The notes under the pieces were generated by a model. That model searched no databases, was not told the origin of the DNA, and was given only the letters and a program-made list of their open reading frames with translations. The position numbers were made by a program, and so were the translations under genes. Shown here in pieces: positions 47,716 to 58,600 of a stretch of DNA of 64,000 nt. Origin of the DNA: Fomes fomentarius (taxonomy: Eukaryota; Basidiomycota; Agaricomycetes; Polyporales; Polyporaceae); the NCBI GenBank assembly GCA_022606135.1, contig JABYQN010000014.1, positions 620,001 to 684,000 of the forward strand, given 5' to 3'. Position 1 is the first letter of the stretch. The number at the start of each line of letters is the position of its first letter.

Positions 47716-48769
47716 TATTACCCCTTGCGTTTGCGATCGTATGACGAACGCTCCTCACGCACGACCTCCTAAGCGCGAGCGAGATGGGTACCAGCGTGTT
47801 AGCTCGATCTTACTTCTTACCACAGCTGCCCCCCGCATCGCCAACCCTGTGATTCTCATAAGTACCTTGAAAATATGTAGATCCCAGGTTCAGGCTGAGG
47901 AAGCAGCTGGAATTCAACGAGGACGCCGACCCTTCAGCGGGTGAACATCGACCGACGTCTAGGGGTAGTTAGTCTGGATTCCGGCGGAGAAGTTTATCTC
48001 GACGATCCCTCCATGAGAACAGCCGCTGCAGGGACCTGCGTTCAGCCATGTTGGATTCGGGGTTTTTGGTGTTAACGTCTAGCTATCTTGTGGGATCGGC
48101 CATGTACAAGGGTTGAAGCCGTTGTGTGGTGTCCACTGTCTTAGGGTCGAAACCACTGTTTCCGCTCTTGTGGTCTCGTACCGTGCTCAAGACGTTTTAG
48201 AAGTGTAGGAAAAAAGATGGGCTGCACAGTGACCCTACTCATTACATACTTGGGAAAGACCGTTCCCTCGGCTGCGGCAAAGCCTGCTCACTAGGACGCC
48301 TATGGCAACCTGATGGTTGCCGCACTTCATCATCGCGTTCACGAAAGCCTGCATGAACTCCCAGTAGTGCATCGGATGTCAAAAACCAGCAGAATTCTCA
48401 CGCCCACACAAACTCAACTTTACGCGCGCCCGCCAAACCCCGTACATTGCCATATTCGGAATTCCCGACACTGACTTCCGCGCACATCGTACACTCAATT
48501 GAGACATCCATCATACTCCTGCATGTCGCTCGCACCCCGGATCCCAGCGCACCTCGTGGTCCTGATTCGCGTATCTGCTGGCAGCCTCATGGCTAGAATG
48601 GATGACCGTGCAGCACAATCGTGTCAGTTCTCTTTGTACTGTGTCTAGCTACATATATAATCGTGCTCATCACCCTGTCTGCTCCTCGCAAACTTGCCCC
48701 ATTCAGCCAACCCACTATCCACACAGTACTCCAACCCACTATCCACACAGTACTGTATTCTCGCTCACT
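47716..48769. other. 5' flank of gene B
   Basis: No gene seen. A short tandem repeat (CCAACCCACTATCCACACAGTACT-type, two units at 48711-48752) lies just before the start codon of gene B, in its likely 5' UTR. Confidence 0.45.
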
Positions 48770-51182
48770 ATGTCGACTTCCGGCAACGGTAAAGACGACG
48801 TGCCCCTCAACGCGCCCCCAGACACGGATATAGTCCTATACAAACAAAGGCATGATTTCAATCCGGGATCGGCGTTCCCTGATCCTATGCCTGGTCTATC
48901 CACCGTGCGCGTAAATGGGACTGCGGGTGGCACAGGTAAGTGCAGGACGTAAGTACTGTACAGTTTCTACGAGTCGGTCGATTCGTCGAAACTCTACAGT
49001 ATACCGCTCTTCCCATGCCGGCGCTTCACACTCTTTGTCACGCAGATTCGAATGCTATACCCCCGCAGACCAGTAGACCGTCTTTTCGAACACTCAGGTA
49101 AGCATCTCAAGTCTTCAGATGCCCTCCTGCGTCTGAATAGGTTGGCGCAGTAAATTCTCCTTCAAGAAACGCAAGGCTGGTCCTGTAGACCATCTAGATG
49201 TAGACGACGATCACGACATGCAGGGCAAAGATGTCCCTACTGTATTCAAGCGTCCACGGAACGCGAGCTCCGACGAGGAGTCCGAGAGACCCTATTCGAG
49301 TTCATCTCCTGCCTGCACGACATCACCTCCAGGCCTTGGCGCACCATCTGGTTCCTCAGCGCAGCATGGCCACGGAGCGGCGTGGTTCCATGGTCAGTTA
49401 TGCGTTCTCCAGCGACAAGTCCAGATCCTTATCTTTCTCAAATGCTTTAGGTATCCCCTGGAAGGCATTGCTGCCACAGACGGAGATCAGTGGTGGAGGG
49501 CAGAAGGCCATCCTGAAGGGCGGATCCGGCAACGATCGCGATGAAGAGGAGGGCGACACAGAAGCCCGGGTCATCGGTCACCTCATAAGTCCCAACGTCA
49601 TCCCCGATATGCGTCGCGCTCCTCGCGTAGAAGACTCCGAAGAGAACAAGAAAGACAAAATCTTCCCGAAGACGCTCGACAAGGGTACGGGACGTGCTCA
49701 GCATGACTCGGCTATGTCCGCGCAAGAAGGTGTCGCTTCCAGCTCCGGGGCTTCGGTGAGTCACTGGTCGATCGAACTCCGCACGCGAGACAAAGGCTCA
49801 TCTTCTGTTCAAACCAGGCCTTCCCAGTCCAGGACGATTTGACCAATATACGGAGTTCGCTAAGACAGATCAACGACTCCGTAGGCCAACTGGTCCCGCT
49901 GGTAGGCGAGCAGATGCAGTTCTTCTCAACCATGCGAGCGCGTGGCTTCCGCAAGCGCCCCTCGCACAACAATGCACCTACCTCTCCCGCCGGACCTACC
50001 GCCGCCGAACCCGCCGCCGTTGAACCCACCGCAAGTGCCCCACACGCTGTGCCCTCTCTGGATATCGCATCCTCTTCGCACGTCGCGCTCGCCACAGACA
50101 TCATACCTGTATCATACGCCGCGCTCACATCATACAATACTTTTGCGTCAAAGGAGGTCATTATGCGCAATATTTTTTTTAGATGGGATTCTTCCATGGA
50201 TGCCCTATGCGTACGTACGCCTCTCTGTGTCGTTTACATCCAATTTCACAGTATCATCTCTAGGCGGACATCCGGGACGTCACTAGATACCTAATGGGCC
50301 GGATGCAAGGCGAGGACATCTTCCCTCACGAGCATATCGCTGGTGACTTCGAGGTTGTCGACTACGTTCCTACCGATGGCCCCGCCTGTACCATTACCAG
50401 CTTTCGCCCTGACCTCGTGGGCACACCGGAGACTCAGTGGAATATCTCGGTGGTCCAAGTCTTCGTCGAACACTACACCGCGATCAACCCGCATCTCGAC
50501 CAGGGTACAATAAAGGAATTGTTCACAGGTCACCTGAGATACCTATGCGACCGTTACAAGTATGGTTCCTCTGGAATGCCGGCCCTTCGTAGCCGTCAGC
50601 GCATTTTGGACAGAGGTCGTCGGCAGCGCAACGTAAGTATTTTCTTATTGCTCCTGCGATCAATGGCTGATTTGGGGATAGCTCTGGACACGGCGTATCT
50701 GTGCAGCTACCATGCTTCCTGAGCTAAACCACCATCTCCCTATCCTTCGAGATCTCGGCCCACGTGGCATGAGTTCTGACGAGTCCGACCACCGGCCGTA
50801 CCAGGAGGTGCAATATCGCATCCTTGAAAAACGATGGAGACACCCTGCATTGGTTCCGTGGCTGAGACTGTATGATAGGGTGTACAGCGCCAGTCCTCTT
50901 GCTTCTACAGACGACCCACACGAACGCAATCGCGTGCAATATTTCAAGATGTCCGATCACGTATCACCAGCACGCGGCCTCCCGTACAATGCCTACAACG
51001 ACAGCTGGCTGGCCAAATTGACCGATGAGGAATACATGGGTCTGAACGTCAACACAAACGAGGCGTATCTCTTTCAACACTCTACCGAGGTCCAAGCTAA
51101 AGTGTACGCCCACAGTCACAATTCACAGTGTCTTGAAATTGAATACTCACTATCCACGTCTAGACCGTGGTTGCAACTGTGA
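48770..51182 (+). CDS. gene B: unknown protein, paralogue of gene A, seven exons, 675 aa
   Basis: Resolved as join(48770..48935, 49046..49097, 49151..49392, 49451..49755, 49818..50210, 50264..50632, 50682..51182), all GT-AG with closing phases. The N-terminal half is low complexity and basic/acidic (KFSFKKRK, then DDDHDMQG, an echo of the gene A motif). Residues about 335-385 (LRQINDSVGQLVPLVGEQMQ) may be a coiled coil, followed by an Ala/Pro-rich linker. The C-terminal block contains RSRQRILDRGRRQRN, an intron, GMSSDESDHRPYQEV near residue 539, RGLPYNAYNDSWL and a short tail. In genes A and B the SxDES motif lies 29 residues after the same intron. Family function is unknown; its abundance in mushroom genomes suggests an expanding, perhaps mobile-element-linked, family. 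Confidence 0.75.
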
Positions 51183-53234
51183 ACGTTGCCACTACAAGTT
51201 TGCGATCGGTATATCCCTTTCGTGTTACCTCTGCCGCTATCGTGTCTTGTTCTACTTGATACAACACTTCTTTCAGAGTCTCGCGTCATCAAAACCGTTC
51301 TATCCCCACCCGTTATCTTCCGCCAACCATCACGTTCATTCTGCCGTCTTCCGGTCTTCTCTTTCCTTGAAAGCTCAAGGCTTCTTGTCCCGTTACGTAT
51401 CGTCCCCATGCACTCACACGTTCATTGCTCTCCCATGTAAATCAGCCACGTACACACACCCTCGTTGCTTCGATATGAAAGTGGTTTCGACAGTCCAATA
51501 CCGGTCTACCACGAATTTTCGTATGTTCGGCATCTGGATCGCAAACAACCAATGTGCAACACAAGACCCAAGCTGCCCTATCCACCGCTGCATCTTCCCT
51601 TTGACCGTCTGGTAGCTTGAGTGACAGGAAGTCTTGCTCGGTGAGCACACCTGTATTTCGGAGCCGCTGTACGGCGACTGGGGATGCTACTTCGCGAATT
51701 AGCGCGTCGGTTGTACGTGTGTGCGAGAACCAGATAGCGTATGGTGGGGGACATGTTGGCCAGTGCGTTGTGCATCCCCGAGAGGAGGAACATTACCACA
51801 AGCAGAAGTACCAGGACGCAAAGAATGCGAATTCGTTGTCGCTGTGCATGCGCGGATTCGACCGTTGAACTTACCACCAAGCCAGGCGTCCTAACCTCAC
51901 AGGTACGAGCGCATGCATGTCCTTGCACGCGGGAGGCTCATCCTCTCGTAACACATGCAATATAGGTCCGAAGATCTTCTGGCGTTGGACGCGCTCCTCA
52001 TCGCTCCAGTCACGTACGAAGTGCTTCAGCGGCTCGCGCACGCGTCCAAGGTCGCCCGTTATCCTCGGCCCCAGCAGAGTCCTCCGTGACTTACACGTCT
52101 TAGTTTGACTCATCAGTCAACTCCTCCCTTGCGAGCTGCGTAATGGCGTCCGTGACGCGTACGTTCATCTGAACAGACTCCTCAAGGCGCACACCAGCTT
52201 CTTCGTGTACCCGAGGTCGAAGCCAATGCGCCTATGGGTACAGCTCATCCGCCCATATGCATACGATGTGCACATCGTAGATAGCTCATCATGGGAGAGT
52301 TGGCGTATTGCGTATAGGGACGCCGCAGCGCGTTAGACGGACAAGTGGCCAGGGACCACAGCGCGTTTGGAAGTGCGGAGTGTTATAGCGAGTAGGTCTT
52401 CGGGGGAATCCAGGATTTGGACGGTGAAGAAGAGGAGGATGAGAGGGAAGAGTGAGGCTAGGAAGTAGTCGGAGGACAGAAGTACGTGGATAGCGGACAT
52501 ATCATGGTTACCCCAATCGTCGGCGGGGATAGCTGATGTACTCGTAGTAGTACGTGTCAGGCAAGCTTAGGAGATGACTTGGTCGGCTTTCTGCTCAAGT
52601 CGGGCTGGTGATGGAAGCAGCTCAAGATAACGGGCCGAAGAACGTCGGCGTTGGCGAAAAGGGCGTACGATCGGGCGCTTGTACTGGACTAGACTAGGCG
52701 CCCACGCCCCACGACCGACCTTGCAGTGCTCCTCGACACCGACACCGCGTGCTCGCGAAGTGCTACCATCGAGGAGGCCACCCCAATCCATCCAAAAAAC
52801 CCCACGGCACTGAAGGAGCAGCGGGTAATCGAGAAGTGGCTATTCCAAAAGGGAAGAAGGCGGGAGGTGCGTCCTTGACTGGTCCGCGATTGATCTATGT
52901 GTTATCCGAGTATGGATAATGTGTGGGGTAGGAGTTTCGTGCTGGGTCGCTACTGGCGAACCACCTCGTCCAGTCCCGCCATGGGCTGGTGAAGCCAATG
53001 CTTCTGGTCTCAGCACAGCGGATACATCAGAAGGTCGCCCTGGGAAGCCTGTCAAGATCATTCCGCCGATGTACCTGCCCTTCTTCAGTGACGGCAGTCG
53101 TATGGACTTGGCCTCTCAAGCCACCTATGAGGTAAATATGTTCAATGATGTAAGTACTTCTCAGCTTCATGGATGCGTCGTTCTGAGAGACACTCAGTCG
53201 ATGAGCTGGGCGAGTTCACTTTCGAGATGCCCAA
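51183..53234. other. unresolved stretch with coding-like scraps
   Basis: Minus strand 52113-51871 reads REPLKHFVRDWSDEERVQRQ and KDMHALVPVRLGRLAWW before a possible splice site, and 52791-52567 is a Gly/Arg-rich frame; neither is recognised. Plus-strand 52919-53160 (KIIPPMYLPFFSDGSRMD) precedes the Tnp2 relic and could belong to it. No intact gene found. Confidence 0.3.
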
Positions 53235-53549
53235 GTGACACGTCAGAGGAAGAGACGGATGCCAGTACTTGAGCGCTATCTCGTATTGCGATATTCTGAT
53301 ACACCGCCCGCCTCGTTTGGAACGACACGTCATGGGAAGCTCAGCGCGGACCAATGGCGGACGCTGTGCACCATCAACCTTCCCATAGCACTGATACGCA
53401 CATGGGAAGAACGACGGGTAGATATGCTGCGCAATTTTCTCCATCTCGTTGAGAGTATCGAGTTCATTGGCCTGCTGGAAATTGACGAGGAGAAAATCAG
53501 GCGGGCTGAGCGAACATTAGTTCAGGAGCAGAAGAGATCCCTCAATTGA
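53235..53549 (+). mobile_element. relic of a Tnp2-type (CACTA/EnSpm) transposase, C-terminal part
   Basis: The frame reads HGKLSADQWRTLCTINLPIA followed by LIRTWEER, then LRNFLHLVESIEFI and a charged tail to TGA 53549. Fungal Tnp2-family transposases have the same signature (GKLKADQWR...IYLP..LIRLWG) after the catalytic region. About 90 residues remain, with no DDE core, no zinc finger and no terminal CACTA repeats nearby, so it is a dead fragment. Confidence 0.6.
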
Positions 53550-54132
53550 GCAGGCCATGTGTACACGTTCGGCCCCTTGACAGGGTAAGTAGCTCAACAC
53601 CAGCGCGCAAATGCTATCGCTGATGCTTGTTCGTAGCTTCTCCGTGACGCGGGCGCGGCAAAGTTGGGTACTGGGCTGGATAGTGAAGGTCCCTCAGGCT
53701 AAATCATGATGAAATGCACTATAAGTAAGTATCGAACTCAGCTAGTAGCACACAGGTAGTACAAAATATCTGCTTATTGTTTAACCGTGACAATCGTTCA
53801 GACCCAAGACTCGTCGCCGACCGGCCAAATGTCGTGAATCGCCCAGTGTCCAGTTATGATCACCTACCTGCAAGAACTTAGGGACCGGTTTGCCAGACTC
53901 GCTCGTCGTCTCACTCTCTGCCGTCGACTGCCTCACCACCGGACTGCTGTCTTTCGGCTGCTTCTCTTTCAAACGACTCATCAGGGAAGGGAAACGTCGG
54001 CTGGGGCGACTTGGTAGGATAGAGCGTCAGACTCTTGATAGCTAAGCGGCAAAGGCGGTATGGGTGGAGACTCTTCACCCTCGACAATGAGCGAAGGCCC
54101 GCGCTAAGATATAGAAGTGGTAGAGTAGACCG
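53550..54132. other. flank between Tnp2 relic and repeat copy 3
   Basis: A minus-strand frame with a plausible start (MSRLKEKQPKDSSPVVRQST, from 53981) and a GTAGGT donor at about 53868 may be a first exon, but I found no partner exon. Otherwise nothing. Confidence 0.3.
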
Positions 54133-54490
54133 GCGGAGGTTCCGGATGCGGTAGATAACATATTGTACTGGCGTATAAGTCGAGAGCTACTTGATGGCGT
54201 TTGACGAGTTCCCAGGCAAGATTGAGACCTTCGGTCAAGAGCGCTCGGAAGTGTAACGAGTCCTGCGTGGTCGCGAAGTCGAAGGCGTACAGTGCGGGCT
54301 CATTCTCCTCATGTGTGGCGATAATCCATCGAGCATCTTGACCCTGAAAGTAGATCAGTCTTGAGTACCATATTCGATTTGGCCTACGTACAGACTCGGT
54401 GTAGATTGTCCAGCCAATATCCAGATAGCCGGCGTAGATGAGGTCGTTCGAGTCCCATTCGTGGACGACCAGAGCCACTATAGACTTCAT
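54104..54490 (-). CDS. small conserved unknown protein in repeat, copy 3
   Basis: Identical to the copies at 10691 and 34480 through EPPPVY, then cut by the repeat edge and ending in STTSIS-stop, giving 128 residues (112 if the 48-bp intron is spliced). The body is undamaged in all three copies although the neighbouring SET frame is broken in all three. Confidence 0.5.
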   Translation of the reverse strand: MKSIVALVVHEWDSNDLIYAGYLDIGWTIYTESVRRPNRIWYSRLIYFQGQDARWIIATHEENEPALYAFDFATTQDSLHFRALLTEGLNLAWELVKRHQVALDLYASTICYLPHPEPPPVYSTTSIS

Positions 54491-56805
54491 GTTGACACTG
54501 AGTCTAATCGACGGGAGGAAGCTAACTCACTCTTTGCTGCGGTACTTCCCTCGTCGTAAGACACTAGAAGTGCAACCTTGGCGTGCACCCCGACAAATGG
54601 GCTACCAGCGGGGATGGGGCCTGTCATGCCCAAACAGGCGGGGACAGAGAAGATCGCATCGAAGACACCTCGGTGATAGAACATGATACTAAAGGAGGCG
54701 GTCTTCAGATCAAGTGTCACTGAAGGGTTAAGAGGACCACTCAACTAGTAAGAGCGAGATATAGACGTGGTAGAGTGGTTCAGGTTTTTGGAATGAGCGA
54801 AGTCCGATGGATAGGCAGTAGGCAGCACATATTGAAGAGGATAAGACCTTTTCGTGAGCCATTTCCCAAAGCCAGAAATTGCAGCACACACCACAGACAA
54901 AGGCCCATTCTACGCCATGGACAGACGGACAGAACGTCATTGGACGACACATGCTTAGCGCCGAGAAGGCAGTCATCATCACGTGACGCAGCTGTGACGC
55001 TTTTGCCTCGGCCGACGGGCCCTCCTCTAACTTTCTTGTCTTGAAATCATCTCCAGCCAGTCTCGTCCGTGTTCTTCTCAGGTCCACTTTTGCGTCGAGG
55101 CTCCTCGTGAGCTGGCGATGGGTGACACCCGTGCACATGGCAGGCTATAGCAATGTCTCCTTGACATCTCCTCCCAAATTCCTTATCATGCTGCAAAAGT
55201 ATACGTCGAAGGTAGCCGCAGTCCAAGCTACAATGTGCCATGGTACGCCGAGCTCTGAACAGGGGTGTCAGGCCACTTTGCTGAAGACAAATGATTGGAC
55301 AGCGCCTTGGGCTCTTAGACGCCACTTCTCATCACAGTCAAGACTCAACGCAAGCTCAAGGACTGGAGAGGGCCGAGAAGAAATGCAAGAATCACTAGTC
55401 GATCGGTCCCGAAATGAGTGCGACGCCATGGCAAGGCATCACAGTGACAGGACAGATCATTGCACTCGTATTCTCCCCGCAGTCCATCCGGCTCCGCTAC
55501 CGCATCCCTGCGACACACAGGGCAGCTCAAGCTCAAGCTCGGGCTCATCGCGTCCATAACCATTCACGCAGGCCAACGGGTGTAGGCGGCGGGGCCCTAG
55601 TTCACCCCCACTCAATCTCGTTCGGCAACCTGCGGCCTAGCCGGAGGAGAGGAGATATCGGCGAGTTTGCGTCTCCCCCTCTCTGCGGTACATCCGACTC
55701 CCCGACACTACCCCTGTCTTCCATCTTACTAGCCACAGCCGCGGCGAACTCGCTGAAGAACATCTTCTCCATCAACCCAGGTTGATACCCATATTCCGGA
55801 AGCTCCACCGGTGTTTCTCCAAGCAGTATCACGTTCCGCGGCACTGCCCCAATCGCCGGAGTCTGTCTCCGAGCTGGCGAATACATGTGTGGTCTTCCTT
55901 GACGGCGCAGTCACCCGTACAAGATGACCATGACAGATGTACGCTCAGTTTGTGTAATGCGAACACAGGAGCAAGTGCATCTATCAAGGCGCATACGATA
56001 TGTCCATACTCACACCCGACGGTTCCCCTCACGCTCCTCGCATTGCCGTCCAGCCCGTGCCAAGCAGTGCAGCCGCTGCAACGGGCTTTGCGTCGTTTCG
56101 CGGACGGCAACGGATTGGTAAGTCCGCCGTCCTACGCCATACATGCAACGCACCCCATCCAATCTTCGAAGCTCATCGCCCCGTCCTCCTCCACGATCAT
56201 CCCCATCGCTACCTATATACGCGACCCACTCGACACGTGTGCCCGCCTCGGCATGCCGATCTATCCGGGGCCCCCTGGGGGCCCCGCTTGACGTCGCCTT
56301 GGACGCATACATCACAGGCGTTGATTCGCGCTTCGTGCATAGTGGTTGTCTGCCGCACGCCATCTTACGTCCTATCTTCTGTCAGTTAAAGCAGTCAACC
56401 AAGACAGATGAATGGGGCGGGATCAAGTTCGGCATCTTTGTCCTTCGTGATCTCAAGGCCAATGAAGAAGTCCTTGGATCGGATTGGGGGGACGAGAATG
56501 TGGTACACCATCTTCCTGCACTGATCCACAGTCCGATGGGTTCCCGTCGTCTTGCCTCTAGTCCACACCGGGTCCACCACTTCCGCGTGCAGATAACCTC
56601 GATGGCCCACGCTCTAGGCGTCGACGTTGGCCAACACCTGGGCCCGATGTTTCTCTCGAAGCTCGGCATTCGACCTCTGACCCTGCACCTGTCTGCCCGA
56701 CCCACCTGCTCCATCCGGACCCACCGCATCAGCTGTCTCTGTACCTCCCGCGATGCCAGCCTCCGCACCGCCAGCCTCCGCACCGCCGCCTGCGCCTGAA
56801 ACTGA
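54133..56805 (-). repeat. SET repeat, copy 3: inverted, internally deleted
   Basis: 54133-56627 equals the reverse complement of 8556-11052, with one G fewer near 55678. At 56628 the match jumps to the reverse complement of 6893-6715, so relative to copy 1 about 1.66 kb are missing. Beyond 56805 the sequence departs from copy 1 (GAAACTGAACC versus GAACCTGAACC, then unrelated). Confidence 0.88.
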
Positions 56806-56961
56806 ACCTCAAATGGAGCCACAACATTCAAATCTCCCACTGGCCCCGAAGGTCAAGATGTCGCTCAAGAATTGGCGCAAGAAGAAGCAGCGCGAGGAGC
56901 GGGCGAAGGAGGAACAGGCCCACGCTTGCCTTATTGGATTTCGAGCGCTGACGGACACGTG
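56000..56961 (+). pseudogene. SET-domain relic, copy 3, with basic C-terminal motif
   Basis: The plus strand gives the same SET core as copies 1 and 2, with the frame change at the GC palindrome (about 56267-56285), up to ITSMAHALGVDV. The deletion then joins it to the Pro/Ala-rich tail. In another frame from 56753 this continues to LAPKVKMSLKNWRKKKQREE, the conserved basic motif near the C-terminus of Agaricomycete Set3-type proteins, followed by a TGA at 56961. The post-SET cysteines are gone. It contains the best-preserved C-terminal end of the gene in the window, but is not translatable as one frame. Confidence 0.65.
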
Positions 56962-58600
56962 ACCCGTCTATCCCGGTTCACTCACGACGCCCATGCAACA
57001 TGTCTCCGTTCCGTTCCGGATCAGTATGCGCCCACATTGCGAGTGTATCCCGGATCTCTCTTCCCCAGGTGTTCTCACCATAAGAGTTCTATATCCGATG
57101 CTTGATCCACTAAAGCACCGGTTAGCTCTCCCGTCCTCTGTCCCCATATGCAGTTTACTGACACGCTATGTAGTCTGTTGCCTAGGTATTCCGAGTCGTC
57201 GAGCAGTCATTCACATCCGCCCCGCGGCGACAAGAAGCGATATGATTTTCTTGTTGCGTGTAGGGCGTTAGCGGGATGGGAATGCGCCATAGAACGTGCC
57301 TGTTCGAATCTACAGTATCGCTGATAGACAACAGGATCCGAGAGTTGCCATCTGACACACATCGAGTTAGCATATGCATAGCATAACACTGGCATGGCAT
57401 AATGGTCGGCATAAATGACAAACGAGTAGGCTCATGACATGCGGGAAGACTCGGGTTAACGGTTTCGGCAGCATAGGTGATGATAATCACACGACATACG
57501 AAGCGGACGATCGATGAGGAGGCCAAGAGGAATGAACACGATAGTTGGTAAGAAGAGTCAGTGAATTCCACGGAGCTACAAGCACAGAAACTCACGCACG
57601 TTGTATTCATCGCTTACATCTCCGTGGGCAGAAGAAGGGGGACATTGTCCGTGGCGGCATGCACAATGACCGCAGCGGTCTCTAGCAGGTACCTAGGTGA
57701 GGTGTGCGTTAAATCATATAGCCAGACATCGCGTTCGTGGCAGACGTACTTGCGCACCGCCCTCTCGGTCATATCACGCTGGAATCGATCCTTCATCTTC
57801 ACCACGGAGAAGACTTCCCCACCGAGCATGACAAGTAGCCCGCCTCGCCAACTGACTTCCGGAAGAACTTGTAGAAGAGCGCGATTAACCTGGAAATCGG
57901 CACGATATTGCGCCGCAATAAGGAAGCGGAACGCCTTGCCTGAGACGTCCTCACAGGTCACCCACGTCTCGTGGAGCTTTGTCCCTGTCTCAAGGACGGA
58001 CTCAAAGCCGGGGAACCGGATCGTAGATGATTGCTGCTATGTGCCTGACTACAGCTAGAACAAAGAAAGCATCAGTCGCTGAGACAGTTCATGCATGGTA
58101 TCACCAACCTTCTTGTACTCCAGCCGCTTGCGAACAGTGAGCATGATGAAGCCGAATACGGGGGTGATCTTTGGCGTAGAGGGGGCATAGAAGGTAAGGG
58201 TGCGGATGGTGGTCTAGGAGCAAGGATGAATGTCGGTATGGGGCGTTCGATGTGCTCTTTCTCTTTGTCTTGACCATGCGTCCGCACGTGATTGCCTGCC
58301 TCGGGGTGTAAGACGGTCAGCCAGAATCAATGTTGCACCAGGTGTGCACTCACCTGGCCTGGCACGCGTTGCAACAACGGGTTCGTCGAGTTGCTCGCCG
58401 TATCGCGGAGCCAGGCTTCGGGCATTCTTGGTTTTACTTCCAATGACTTAATGTAACGACAGCTCACTAGACCTTCCTCAACTGCGCAAGGTCTGTTCAA
58501 TATATTGCTACCCTGTTTATATACGATTGGGCTGTTAATGTTATCGCTAGGAGACCACGCGCGCACCCATGCCAACACGCTCACGCTCATATATCGTTCC
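56962..58600. other. unresolved stretch, coding-like minus-strand frame
   Basis: Minus strand 57961-57614 is an open 115-codon frame (TCEDVSGKAFRFLIAAQYRA, VLPEVSWRGGLLVMLGGE) that reads like a real protein; upstream sequence in the same direction (RFPGFESVLETGTKLHETWV) appears to continue it, and a membrane-like stretch follows at 57610-57470. I do not recognise the family and could not complete a gene model. Confidence 0.35.
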
